A DNA stretch of 64,000 bases from an uncultured Lachnospiraceae bacterium (lineage in GTDB: Bacteria > Bacillota > Clostridia > Lachnospirales > Lachnospiraceae). Under the pieces are notes generated by a model that saw only the letters and a list, made by a program, of their open reading frames with translations, did not search any database and had not been told where the DNA came from. Both the position numbers and the translations under genes were made by a program. Positions 44,308-53,261 of the stretch are shown piece by piece; position 1 is the first letter of the stretch, and the number at the start of each line of letters is the position of its first letter. The DNA lies in assembly GCA_910584685.1 (NCBI GenBank), contig CAJUAO010000011.1, positions 1-64,000 of the forward strand, in the 5' to 3' direction.

Positions 44308-47079
44308 CTAGTTTTTATGTGACCTCCAATATTCCCGCTTAATGCGTTTATTTTCCTCATGCTGGCACAGGCTGCATCTGCACGCTTTAGAGTTTAGAGC
44401 GTCAACCTCAAGCCATTCCCCACAGTCAATACATTTAATTACCTTAGTTTTCTTAGGAGTATAGTTTTGTTTTAAATTTTCAACAATATACTTACCATAG
44501 CAAAACCATAGCAATTCCTTAGCCCTTCTGTTTTTCTGCCCATAAAGATGCTTAACCAGCATATCGGTTGTTTCTGTATCAGAATATCCAAAGACAGACA
44601 GCTCGTCTCTTATCCGACAGGCAAGAAAGTGCAAATTATTATGAAATTCATCCTTCATTGAAATTTTAAAATGATATGTATTATTAAGCTCTTTATATCT
44701 TTCAATGAGTCTTTCATCTGTTTTTATATTTGCATTGCGCATAAGATATCTATAGTCTATAGGCTTTAAGCCTGATTTTCTTGTGTTAAGCCGGGGGTTA
44801 GGAATTAAGGAGTCCAGCTTGTTGACAATGCTGTCATTTATTTTTTCAACCTGCGTCTCCTCCTTATCCTTGGCATATACAAAGAAATGAGGAACCTTTT
44901 TTCCCGTAAATTCTTTTATTGCTTTGTCAATATTGTCCGGTCTTTCAGGCTTGTACAGAGTTTTTGCAAAATCAATGCAGAAGTTGTTTTCCATACATAA
45001 AAGCTTTACAATATCGCATGCCTTACTTTTATCATCATGGGAGCCTGTAATAAAAATATCGGAATTCCATATTTTTGTAATGTTATTGCTATATGTTCCT
45101 ATATTACTTCCCGTAAAGGCTGCATTTAAGCCCTTATATATGTTTGCATTATTTAACATGGCAGGCTCTGATTTCTTCATATTATAATACAGGGGAACAA
45201 CCTCCTTCATTTCTCTTTTGCCAATATCCACTATTATTTTGCTGCCGATAACAAGAGAACGGTCGCCGTCAACGTCAAACTGAAGTATTTTGCTGATTAG
45301 GTCGTGGCAGCTTGTATAAAGCGCCTGCGTATTAAACCATTCTGAAATCATTTTCTTTCTCTCATCAGATGATATGTTTGCCGCGTTTTCCCTTATGGCA
45401 TGCTCCTTGTATAAATGGGGAGAGCGAAGGCAGTCAAGCTCCTTACGATGCTTGTACAGGCTGCACCAAACCTCAGATTTACTTAACAGACCTTCAGGGC
45501 TTTTAATTCCTAAAAACCAGTACTCACAGGCGGCGTAGAAATCAGGCAGTATAAAGGTGTATTTTCCCTCTGTTTCAAGCTTTGCGGATTTATACTGCTT
45601 TACAAGACTATCCTTTATGCTTTTAAGTATATCCTTAAAGTAAGGGTCATTCATAATATCAGGATATATTTTTACAGCCTCCTGAAGGGGAGTCATATTT
45701 GTATTGTATGGCGTAACGCCAAATACCTTCTGCATTCCGGAAACAGAGGAACAGAGGCTGTTCAGTCTGTCTATGGAGGGCGCTGCAATTTTTGCTAATT
45801 CCAAATCAGTCATTCCGGTTAAGGTCTGCAATTCCTGATAGTTAAGTCTTGAATTAGGTATCCTTTCCTCCTCCACATTACAAATACCTGCCTTACAGCC
45901 ATAGGATTTAAAATATTCCTTGTATTCCTCCCATGAAGAATAATATTTATACATCTTAAACTGACTTTTAGTGAAAATAATATAAATATTTTCCTTGATA
46001 ATATCATGCTCCCTGCCATAAATATCCTTAAGTGTGCCAATAGTATTGTCATGATATTTTTCACGCCATTTAAGAATAAGCTTTCTAAAATCGAATACTC
46101 CTAACAGTCCCTTGAGCCATGGAGCGCGAAACATCCTGTTTCTTCCGAATAAGACCATACCTGCTCCGTCAGTGTGGGTAATGGGAATCTCGCCCTTAGT
46201 TCTGACGATTGAATAGTCGGTATCGTCTATAAAATCATATTCGCCAAATACATTTGTCTCAAAATCATCAATGACAATAGTTCTGTCTATGTCAAAATCA
46301 GACCATTCGTCAGTGGCAGAATTGGCAAGGGCCATATATGCAAGATGCTTGTTTACGTTGTTGCCTCCTTTTTCATTGATTTTGTCAATGGTAAGACCAC
46401 ACATAATAGTTTTTTCGTATCTGTCCCACAGCGTTTCCCTGATAAAGACGGCTTTTTTTTCACGAATCTGACCTGCCGACGAGGTATAATACCTGTATTT
46501 TTCACCCTTGTATGTAAAGCCGTAAAAGACAAGGTCCTTAAAAATATCAAAGTAATATACCTGTACAACAATAATATCCTCTGTAAAATCATTCATTTTT
46601 AGTCCAATCATTCTGGTTAATGAGGATTCGAAAAGTGAGATTACGTTTTTTTCTGATATAGTATTTTCATTTAGTTTTCTTGGCGGATAAATACAATCAT
46701 TATCCTTATTAATACGGCAAGCTTCTTTAGCCTTAATCTTATTAGACAACAGAAGCGCCAGTTTGTTTTTTAAGGCGTCTGCCGCCTTAGTCTTTAATTT
46801 TTTTATTCGTGAAAGCTCAATGTAAAAGCATAATTTGGAATAGCTGCCGTCAATTATTTTTATGGAAAGCATATCAGGGTTTTCATGGGCTGCCTTTTGC
46901 AAATCCTTACAGGAATATCCTGCTTTTGTAAGCTGTGCAGTCAGGACTTTGATTTTTTCTGCCACATTTTTAAGCTCACTCCTGATTTTTGCGTTCTTAT
47001 TATGTAATGCTCTTTCCTTATTTGTATAAAAATTTCCTGTATCAACAGAATAAATATTAATCTGATTTTCCAACGCCAT
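44308..47079 (-). CDS. YonO-type single-subunit two-barrel RNA polymerase
   Basis: A 923-residue protein with the hallmarks of the two double-psi beta-barrel RNA polymerases that include SPbeta YonO, fungal QDE-1 and the RNA-silencing RdRPs. The first barrel shows ITHTDGAGMVLFGRNRM (DGAG at 304-307) and RAPWLKGLLGVFD (318-330). RSPHLYKEH (552-560) matches the R-x-P-x-hP block of RdRPs. The catalytic loop is FDVDGDRSLVIG, with the metal-binding DxDGD at 602-606. A NIGTYSNNIT-like helix follows near 660. The N-terminus is coiled coil and the C-terminus a zinc ribbon (CIDCGEW...CRCSLC). It sits beside a sigma-like gene. Length equals YonO (about 900 residues). Confidence 0.87.
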   Translation of the reverse strand: MALENQINIYSVDTGNFYTNKERALHNKNAKIRSELKNVAEKIKVLTAQLTKAGYSCKDLQKAAHENPDMLSIKIIDGSYSKLCFYIELSRIKKLKTKAADALKNKLALLLSNKIKAKEACRINKDNDCIYPPRKLNENTISEKNVISLFESSLTRMIGLKMNDFTEDIIVVQVYYFDIFKDLVFYGFTYKGEKYRYYTSSAGQIREKKAVFIRETLWDRYEKTIMCGLTIDKINEKGGNNVNKHLAYMALANSATDEWSDFDIDRTIVIDDFETNVFGEYDFIDDTDYSIVRTKGEIPITHTDGAGMVLFGRNRMFRAPWLKGLLGVFDFRKLILKWREKYHDNTIGTLKDIYGREHDIIKENIYIIFTKSQFKMYKYYSSWEEYKEYFKSYGCKAGICNVEEERIPNSRLNYQELQTLTGMTDLELAKIAAPSIDRLNSLCSSVSGMQKVFGVTPYNTNMTPLQEAVKIYPDIMNDPYFKDILKSIKDSLVKQYKSAKLETEGKYTFILPDFYAACEYWFLGIKSPEGLLSKSEVWCSLYKHRKELDCLRSPHLYKEHAIRENAANISSDERKKMISEWFNTQALYTSCHDLISKILQFDVDGDRSLVIGSKIIVDIGKREMKEVVPLYYNMKKSEPAMLNNANIYKGLNAAFTGSNIGTYSNNITKIWNSDIFITGSHDDKSKACDIVKLLCMENNFCIDFAKTLYKPERPDNIDKAIKEFTGKKVPHFFVYAKDKEETQVEKINDSIVNKLDSLIPNPRLNTRKSGLKPIDYRYLMRNANIKTDERLIERYKELNNTYHFKISMKDEFHNNLHFLACRIRDELSVFGYSDTETTDMLVKHLYGQKNRRAKELLWFCYGKYIVENLKQNYTPKKTKVIKCIDCGEWLEVDALNSKACRCSLCQHEENKRIKREYWRSHKN

Positions 47080-47094
47080 GATTGTTCCTCCTTT

Positions 47095-47667
47095 TTAAGC
47101 TTTAAGCCATACCTCCCAATATCCGTCGCAATATCTTGTTTTTAAGGTATCATAATGAAATTTCAAAAGCTCCGTAATCTGATAAATATAATAGCAGTAA
47201 TCTGTCTGTCCGCTGCGAATGTTATTTAAAACGTCATTAATATATGAGCAATAGGACTGCCAGTTTGTCTGTCCGTGAAATTCACCCATTGTTTCATTAT
47301 TCCACATACCTGACTCTCTTGAAAATTTACCGCCAAGCTTTTTAACCTCCTTTCTGTACGGAGTGACAAACATTTTTCTAAGAAGAAACTCTTGCTGCCA
47401 TTTTTCGTCGGTAAGGGAAGTAGAAGGTCTTCCGTCAGTATTTGAGATTAATCTCATTTCCCTTAATTCCTCCAAGGTAATATTCCTATATTTTTCTTTC
47501 ATTTTTTTCTCCCTTTCTAATGTATTTTGCAGATTAACTGCATCTGCCTGATTATTTATTCTCTTTTTGTTTGGTGAATTAGTACTGAAATCATCTAAAT
47601 CAATCTCGCCTCCAAAAGAAGAATGTGACCTGTTATATGCTCCTGTTTTGTAAAATAATGTTGTCAT
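47095..47667 (-). CDS. Hypothetical protein, first gene of the polymerase operon (190 aa)
   Basis: Unassigned soluble protein with TSLTDEKWQQEFLLRKMFVT and a Tyr-rich C-terminal helix region (YCYYIYQITELLKFHYDTLK). It starts the leftward operon and ends 15 nt before the RNA polymerase gene, so it may be a polymerase accessory factor. GGAGAAAAATACA lies before the ATG. Confidence 0.7.
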   Translation of the reverse strand: MTTLFYKTGAYNRSHSSFGGEIDLDDFSTNSPNKKRINNQADAVNLQNTLEREKKMKEKYRNITLEELREMRLISNTDGRPSTSLTDEKWQQEFLLRKMFVTPYRKEVKKLGGKFSRESGMWNNETMGEFHGQTNWQSYCSYINDVLNNIRSGQTDYCYYIYQITELLKFHYDTLKTRYCDGYWEVWLKA

Positions 47668-47869
47668 TGTATTTTTCTCCTTTATATTTTTAATTCTGAT
47701 AGCTGCAATATATATTTCTACATTAGAAATTAAAAACCCATCGTTTAATCACAAAAAATATTATAGAAGTTTTTTTGTTTTTAAGGGTAATACTAAGTCC
47801 GTCTTATTGGACATAAAAGGTGATACCATTATTTGGTAAAAATACCTGTTTTATATTACAAAAGAAAAA
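47668..47869. promoter_or_regulatory. Divergent control region, leftward side
   Basis: This region lies between the polymerase operon and the sigma gene. It has a TATAAT on the minus strand near 47762 without a clear -35, an inverted repeat GTCC-N8-GGAC near 47799-47814, and TACCA/TGGTA near 47824-47838. The weak consensus suggests the leftward promoter needs a special sigma factor or activator. Confidence 0.4.
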
Positions 47870-47883
47870 CGAACTGTTGTTCG
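47870..47883 (+). promoter_or_regulatory. LexA-type operator 1
   Basis: CGAACTGTTGTTCG, a perfect CGAAC-N4-GTTCG palindrome as in the Gram-positive SOS box, located just upstream of the -35 box. Confidence 0.8.
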
Positions 47884-47892
47884 GAAAAATGG

Positions 47893-47921
47893 TTGACAAG
47901 AACGCATGTTCGTGATATATT
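47893..47921 (+). promoter_or_regulatory. SOS-controlled promoter of the sigma-like gene with LexA operator 2
   Basis: TTGACA (47893-47898) and TATATT (47916-47921) are separated by exactly 17 nt. The spacer contains AGAACGCATGTTCG (47899-47912), a GAAC-N4-GTTC LexA box. A bound repressor would block RNA polymerase directly. Confidence 0.85.
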
Positions 47922-47963
47922 AAAAAAACACAAAAGAAAAAAATATAAGGAAGGTACTTTAAA

Positions 47964-48521
47964 TTGGAAGAAATATTGGAACTTTATTATGCAGACAATG
48001 CCCGGAAACTGCACAATATGGTAGACACTGTTTTACGGAGGCTTGGATTTTATTGCATAGGAAATATTGAAGATTTCTATTCCCTTGCAAATGAGGTTTT
48101 TGCTGACGTAATAGTAAAATATGACGAGGGACGGGACTTTGACGCTTTTTTACACACATGTCTTTCAAACAGGTTTAAGACGGAAATGACTGCAAGAAAC
48201 AGGCAGAAAAGACTGGCTGACAAAATGGCGGTGTCAATTTATACGTCTGTTAATGATGACGATAATTCTACATTAGGTGATATTATTCCAGACAGCTTTA
48301 GTATTGAAAAGGAAATTTTTGAAAAGAGGGAGGAGGTATTAAACGAAAGAATACTGCTATATTTAAACAGACTTTCAAATCTTCAAAGAGAGGTGCTAAG
48401 ACTTAATGCGTCGGGATATTTGCCTAATGAGATTAAGGAGAAGCTGCATATAACCGAAAAGCAGTATTCAGACTGCAATGCGGCAATTCACTCATATAAG
48501 AATGTATCGGTATTATTTTAA
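47964..48521 (+). CDS. Sigma-70-family-like sigma factor (ECF/phage type)
   Basis: A 185-residue protein with the layout of a small sigma factor. Region 2 covers about 15-75 (DFYSLANEVFADVIVKYDEG, then FDAFLHTCLSNRFKTEMTAR); a short linker follows, then region 4 near 120-180 (LSNLQREVLRLNASGYLPNE, then EKLHITEKQYSDCN), where the helix-turn-helix lies. Translation starts at TTG 47964 after AAGGAAGG. It is driven by a LexA-box promoter and is divergent from the operon with a dedicated RNA polymerase. Its core enzyme could be the host polymerase or the YonO-type one. Confidence 0.78.
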   Translation: MEEILELYYADNARKLHNMVDTVLRRLGFYCIGNIEDFYSLANEVFADVIVKYDEGRDFDAFLHTCLSNRFKTEMTARNRQKRLADKMAVSIYTSVNDDDNSTLGDIIPDSFSIEKEIFEKREEVLNERILLYLNRLSNLQREVLRLNASGYLPNEIKEKLHITEKQYSDCNAAIHSYKNVSVLF

Positions 48522-48546
48522 CAAAAGAAGAAAGAGGTGTTTAAGG

Positions 48547-49929
48547 ATGGCAAGACCACGAAAACAAACCTATACTATGGAAATGTACTTAGACAAGATA
48601 AGAGACGGCGATATATGCAATGATGCAGACGTTCAAAGAAATTTTGTGTGGAATAACGAGCAGATTAATGAATTAATAGTTACAGTGCTTACAGACGATT
48701 ATATTCCGCCTATTATTCTTGGGGAAGAAAATAATTCACAGCTTCATATTGCAGACGGAGGCTGTCGAAGCGCAGCATTAAGCAGATTCAGATACGGAAA
48801 TTATAAAATTACGTCAGCTATTGAGGATTCGATTATTACCTATAAGAAAAAGGTTAAGACTGACAACAGTAAAATTATATGGGAGGACGCCGTATTTGAT
48901 ATTAAAAATAAAACATATGAAAAGCTGCCGGACGAGCTGAAAAAGAAGTTTGACGAATATCAGATAGAGACTGTTATCCATGAAAACTGCGACAGATACA
49001 AAATATCAAAATATATTAAAAGGTATAACAATCATGTTTCAATGAACACAAACCAGAAGGCGTTTACATATCTGTATAATTTTGCCGGATATGTACGGCA
49101 GATTTTAGACAGCAGGTTTTTTCTTGACTACAGCAGCTATACGGAGACAGAAAAAACAAAGGGTATGGCTGAGAGAATAATCGTTGAAACCATTATGTGT
49201 ACAAATTATCTGGATAATTGGAAAAAACAGACGAAGGAAATTTGCAAGTTTTTGAATAAGAATGGAACAAACGCAGAGTTTGAAAGGTTTGCTGATAATA
49301 TCCACAGGCTGGAAAATATAATTACTGATGAGACTAAGGACATATTTAACAGCAAGGATTCCTTTATTTTTCTGACTTTGTTTGACAGATTTACTGAATT
49401 AAAGGTTGATGATGCAAGATTTGCAGATTTCCTTAAGGAATTTAAGAATAATCTGCGACTGGTTAAAGCTAATGATAAGGGGCTGTTGTTTGACCAGATT
49501 GATAAGGACAAAGGAACTAAGGATAAGGCGGTTATTATTGCAAAATTAGATATGCTTGAAGGCTTAATGCTGGAATTTTTACATTATAAGGATAAACCGG
49601 ATAATCATGCTTCCGGCAATGACAGCGTAGAATTATTTATATTGGAAAATGTAAAGATAGATAAAAAAACACTGCAAAAGGATATGGATTTGTATCTGGA
49701 TACATTAGAGGGCAGCTATGGGCTAAAGGAAAAATGTATAAGAGTCGGCTCAAGGCTCCTTGATGAGAGAAACAGACCTTCCCTTCTTGCAATGGTTGCC
49801 TATTCATATAAGACAGGTCAGGATTTGGATGACTGGCTGACTGAATATGCAAAAAATCACAAAACATATATTGCAGACCAAAAAAAGAATTACTTACATA
49901 TGTTAAATGATTTTAAAAGATATCAATAA
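48547..49929 (+). CDS. DUF262 (ParB/Srx-like) protein
   Basis: A 460-residue protein with an N-terminal DUF262 domain, the nuclease or NTPase-related ParB-like fold also found in GmrS/BrxU-type proteins. The signature is DVQRNFVWNNEQINELI, then IPPIILGE, then HIADGGCRSAALSRF (the usual IVDGQQR position reads IADGGCR). No DUF1524 HNH domain follows, so it is not a standard GmrSD enzyme. ATG 48547 follows AGAGGTG. It lies 25 nt after the sigma gene, in the same SOS operon. Role could be control of the particle or defence. Confidence 0.75.
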   Translation: MARPRKQTYTMEMYLDKIRDGDICNDADVQRNFVWNNEQINELIVTVLTDDYIPPIILGEENNSQLHIADGGCRSAALSRFRYGNYKITSAIEDSIITYKKKVKTDNSKIIWEDAVFDIKNKTYEKLPDELKKKFDEYQIETVIHENCDRYKISKYIKRYNNHVSMNTNQKAFTYLYNFAGYVRQILDSRFFLDYSSYTETEKTKGMAERIIVETIMCTNYLDNWKKQTKEICKFLNKNGTNAEFERFADNIHRLENIITDETKDIFNSKDSFIFLTLFDRFTELKVDDARFADFLKEFKNNLRLVKANDKGLLFDQIDKDKGTKDKAVIIAKLDMLEGLMLEFLHYKDKPDNHASGNDSVELFILENVKIDKKTLQKDMDLYLDTLEGSYGLKEKCIRVGSRLLDERNRPSLLAMVAYSYKTGQDLDDWLTEYAKNHKTYIADQKKNYLHMLNDFKRYQ

Positions 49930-49942
49930 GGTTAATCCTTTG

Positions 49943-49971
49943 TTGAAAACAAAGGGAAAATATGATATAAT
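49943..49971 (+). promoter_or_regulatory. Promoter of the binding protein-chemoreceptor unit
   Basis: TTGAAA (49943-49948), 17-nt spacer, TATAAT (49966-49971). It overlaps a small hairpin (49937-49955) that may end the DUF262 transcript. Confidence 0.75.
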
Positions 49972-50089
49972 CAGCACATTAGAGCAGAATATGATAAGTA
50001 AACATATTTATGTTAAAGTATGCACGATACTAAGAATAAGTATAGGTATTGTATTATTGTTAAAAAAAATAAACGGAGGAAAATATTTT

Positions 50090-51151
50090 ATGAAGAAAAA
50101 AATCAGCTTATTATTTTTAGCCATATTTATTGTTGGTATTATGGTGGGATGCGGCTCAAACGAGAGTATGTCAAAAAAGGTGGAACTAAGGGATGAGCCG
50201 GTTAAGTCCAGTTCAGACTATGGAAACGGAACAGGAAATATATCCTCCGGAGGTACAAATAAAGACAATAATACAACCTCAGATACCTTAAAGGTGGGCT
50301 TTATACAGACAGCAAATGAAAGCGGCTGGAGAGCTGCCCATACACAATCAATGAAGGATACGTTTGACACAGACGAGTATACATATACCTTTGTTGACGG
50401 TCAGGGAGACCAGGCTGTCCAGATAGCAGGAATGGAAAGATTTATAAAAGAAGCCTATGATGTTATAATACTTGACCCTATTGTTGAGGAAGGCTGGGAC
50501 GACATACTTAAAAAGGCGCAAAATGCAGATATTCCGGTAATTGTAGTAGACAGAATGGTTTCTTCCGACAGCAGTCTGTATAGCTGCTGGATAGGCTCGG
50601 ACTTTGAGAAGGAGGGAAAGGATGCGGCTCAGTGGCTTGTAGATAATAAGGGAACAACGGAAGCGCAAAATATAGTTATATTAGAGGGTACTAAGGGCGC
50701 GTCGGCACAGCTTGGACGAACATCAGGCTTTGATGCAGTTATAAGTCAGTACGATAATTATACTGTGCTTGCAAGCGAAGACGGTGACTTTGATAAGGCT
50801 AAGGGTAAGGAGCTTATGAAGAATTACATGGGAAGATTTGACAAGATAGATGTTATTGTTACCCAGAATGATAATATGGCGTACGGCGTTATTGAGGCAA
50901 TAAATGAGGCAGGAAAAAAGCCGTCGGACTATACAATAATATCCTTTGACGGAGAGGCAAATGCCTTTAAGGAAATGATAAACGGAAACATAGCCGTAGA
51001 TATAGAGTGTAATCCTCTTCAGGGACCAACCATTGAGGCGGTAATGAAAAAATTATTGGCAGGGGAGACTGTTGAAAAGAAGCTGTATATGGAGGAGGGA
51101 GTATATCCGGCATCCGTTGCAGCGCAAGAGGTTGCAAACCGTAAATATTAA
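50090..51151 (+). CDS. Sugar-type substrate-binding lipoprotein
   Basis: A 353-residue extracytoplasmic binding protein of the ribose/galactose class. Signal peptide with lipobox VGCG (Cys21), an Asn/Ser/Gly linker to about residue 60, then the periplasmic-binding fold (KVGFIQTANESGWRAAHTQS, VIILDPIVEEGWDDIL, and VTQNDNMAYGVIEAINEAGK). The Asp/Arg ligand-contact residues resemble the galactofuranose/ribose binding proteins. The start 50090 follows CGGAGG. No ABC permease or ATPase is nearby, while a chemoreceptor follows 37 nt later. Confidence 0.88.
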   Translation: MKKKISLLFLAIFIVGIMVGCGSNESMSKKVELRDEPVKSSSDYGNGTGNISSGGTNKDNNTTSDTLKVGFIQTANESGWRAAHTQSMKDTFDTDEYTYTFVDGQGDQAVQIAGMERFIKEAYDVIILDPIVEEGWDDILKKAQNADIPVIVVDRMVSSDSSLYSCWIGSDFEKEGKDAAQWLVDNKGTTEAQNIVILEGTKGASAQLGRTSGFDAVISQYDNYTVLASEDGDFDKAKGKELMKNYMGRFDKIDVIVTQNDNMAYGVIEAINEAGKKPSDYTIISFDGEANAFKEMINGNIAVDIECNPLQGPTIEAVMKKLLAGETVEKKLYMEEGVYPASVAAQEVANRKY

Positions 51152-51188
51152 TAAAGGATAGTCGCATATTCGACAGATTGGAGACGGC

Positions 51189-53213
51189 ATGGAAGAAAAA
51201 AAGATAAAAAAGGGAAATGCTCTTACATCAATACGAACAAGAATAGTGGCTATGGCAGTTGGGTGTATTATACTGGCTCTTGTAGTTGCTTACATAAGCA
51301 TAGTTCCGGGAGCAAAGAATTCCCTGACAGATTCCAGTGAAAATAACATGGTAAGTCTGGCAAAAAGCTACATAAAAATTTTAAACAATAATATAAGCGC
51401 AATAAATGAAACCGTTTCATATATGAGCAGCAGTTCAGATATATATAATTGTCTTATGCAGGGTGGTGAGACATATCTGGTGGAGGCGGAATTTAATGAA
51501 TATCTCAGGGATAATTCCTCCTACACAGAGGTGTCAGTATATAACAAAAACGGGGAATTTGTCACGTCAAGCGGCGCAAAGGACGGGAGGGCAGACGCTC
51601 CCTATTATGTTAACGCAGTTCTTTCAACGGGACTTCCTGCCCAGAGCGATATTATAACAGAGGGAGTAGACAAGCCGTCTGTGATATGCGCCATACCTCT
51701 TGATAATTCAGGAAGTATTTTTGGAGTAATATGTGTCACGGTGCCTGCTAAGGTTATTACGGCAGATTTAGGAGAAATAAATATACAGGATATAGAATCA
51801 AGCTTTGCATATCTGGTAAGTCCTCAGGGCTATATAATCTATCATCCTGAGGATGAATACATAGGTAAAATAATTGGGAATGAAACAATAAGAGGCTTTT
51901 TATCACAGGGAAACGTGGCGTCGGCAATTATAGATTTTAATTTTGACGGCTCAGATAAAATAGCGGGACTTGCAACGTCGGCAGCAAATAACTGGATGCT
52001 TGTAATACAGGCAAACAAGGCAGAGCTTTTGTCTCCAATAAACAGGCTTACAATAATTGCCCTTATAATACTGGCGGTGACAATGGCAGTGCTTGCGGCA
52101 GTAGTATTCCTTATATCAGCAGGAATAACAAGACCTATAAAGGTCCTTACAAGGAGCATTAATAACATAGCTGAGCTTGATTTCAGAGATGATAAAAAAG
52201 TTCATGAGCTGGGAGGAAGACTTGACGAGACAGGAGAGATGAGCCGTGCCATTGACCATATGCAGAGCCATATAAAAGAAATTATTGGCATGATAAATGA
52301 TGCGTCTCTAAAGATAGCAGGCAGCAGCGACACCTTAAACGGCATAGCTACGTCGCTGAATGACTGCGCAAGCGACAATTCGGCAGTAAGCGAGGAGCTT
52401 GCGGCAGGTATGGAGCAGACGTCAGGTATGACCACCAGCATTTACAATGAGGTTGAGTATATTAAGCAAAAGACAGAAGCCATAAGCAAACGTTCTCAGG
52501 AAACAATAGAGCTTTCAAAGGGAATAGTTGCAAGGGCAACAGATGCAAAAAACACTACAGGAAAGGCGTCAGACAATACAAAATCCTTATATCATGAGGT
52601 CAGCAGAGAGGCAAGAACTGCCATTGAGCAGTCAAGGGCTGTAAATAAGATAAATGACCTTACACAGGATATTATGAATATAGCGGACCAGACAAGTCTT
52701 CTTGCAATTAACGCATCTATAGAGGCAGCAAGGTCAGGAGAGTATGGAAAGGGCTTTGCGGTAGTTGCCAATGAGATAAGTCATCTGGCAGCGCAGTCAT
52801 CGGATACGGTTTCGGATATTGTTGAAATAGTAAGAGAGGTTACAAGCGCCGTAAACAGTATTGAAAAATGTCTTGACAAGACATTGTCATTCCTTGAAAG
52901 CTCAGTTATGAGGGATTATGATGAATTTATACAGATAAGCGGAGAATACAATTCAGATGCGGAGTCCTTTAGCGACACTATAAAGGGTATATGCGGTAAT
53001 ATTGATGAGCTTCAAAATGCAACAGGCCAGATAGCAGAGGCTATATCAAAAATAAACAGCACCATAAGCGAATCAACAAACGGCATAACAGGCATAGCCC
53101 AGAGAGCAACGGATGTAGTTACACTTTCTTCTGATACGTACGATAAGGTACAGGATAATGTTAATATGGCAAATATGCTTAAGGAGATAGTAGATAAGTT
53201 TACTCTTGAATAA
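51189..53213 (+). CDS. Methyl-accepting chemotaxis protein
   Basis: A 674-residue transmembrane chemoreceptor. TM1 spans about 17-40, an extracellular Cache-type sensor domain runs to about 285 (SPQGYIIYHPEDEYIGKIIG is typical), TM2 spans 286-310, then HAMP (TRPIKVLTRSINNIAELDFR) and the methyl-accepting signalling domain, whose hairpin tip lies near 498 (SLLAINASIEAARSGEYGKG). It probably signals to CheA/CheW elsewhere. Its pairing with the binding protein suggests that the liganded lipoprotein docks onto the receptor. Confidence 0.93.
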   Translation: MEEKKIKKGNALTSIRTRIVAMAVGCIILALVVAYISIVPGAKNSLTDSSENNMVSLAKSYIKILNNNISAINETVSYMSSSSDIYNCLMQGGETYLVEAEFNEYLRDNSSYTEVSVYNKNGEFVTSSGAKDGRADAPYYVNAVLSTGLPAQSDIITEGVDKPSVICAIPLDNSGSIFGVICVTVPAKVITADLGEINIQDIESSFAYLVSPQGYIIYHPEDEYIGKIIGNETIRGFLSQGNVASAIIDFNFDGSDKIAGLATSAANNWMLVIQANKAELLSPINRLTIIALIILAVTMAVLAAVVFLISAGITRPIKVLTRSINNIAELDFRDDKKVHELGGRLDETGEMSRAIDHMQSHIKEIIGMINDASLKIAGSSDTLNGIATSLNDCASDNSAVSEELAAGMEQTSGMTTSIYNEVEYIKQKTEAISKRSQETIELSKGIVARATDAKNTTGKASDNTKSLYHEVSREARTAIEQSRAVNKINDLTQDIMNIADQTSLLAINASIEAARSGEYGKGFAVVANEISHLAAQSSDTVSDIVEIVREVTSAVNSIEKCLDKTLSFLESSVMRDYDEFIQISGEYNSDAESFSDTIKGICGNIDELQNATGQIAEAISKINSTISESTNGITGIAQRATDVVTLSSDTYDKVQDNVNMANMLKEIVDKFTLE

Positions 53214-53261
53214 GAATATTAATTTGTGCATTTGAAAAAGAAAGCTCCTCACATGTAGTCC

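Noticed and set aside
44163..44360. 65-codon frame overlapping the ends of the polymerase and HU-like genes
   Set aside because: No ribosome site at its first ATG and no recognisable product; kept only as a possible coupling ORF.
48547..49929. Complete GmrSD-type restriction enzyme
   Set aside because: Only the DUF262 part is present; no DUF1524/HNH motif was seen.
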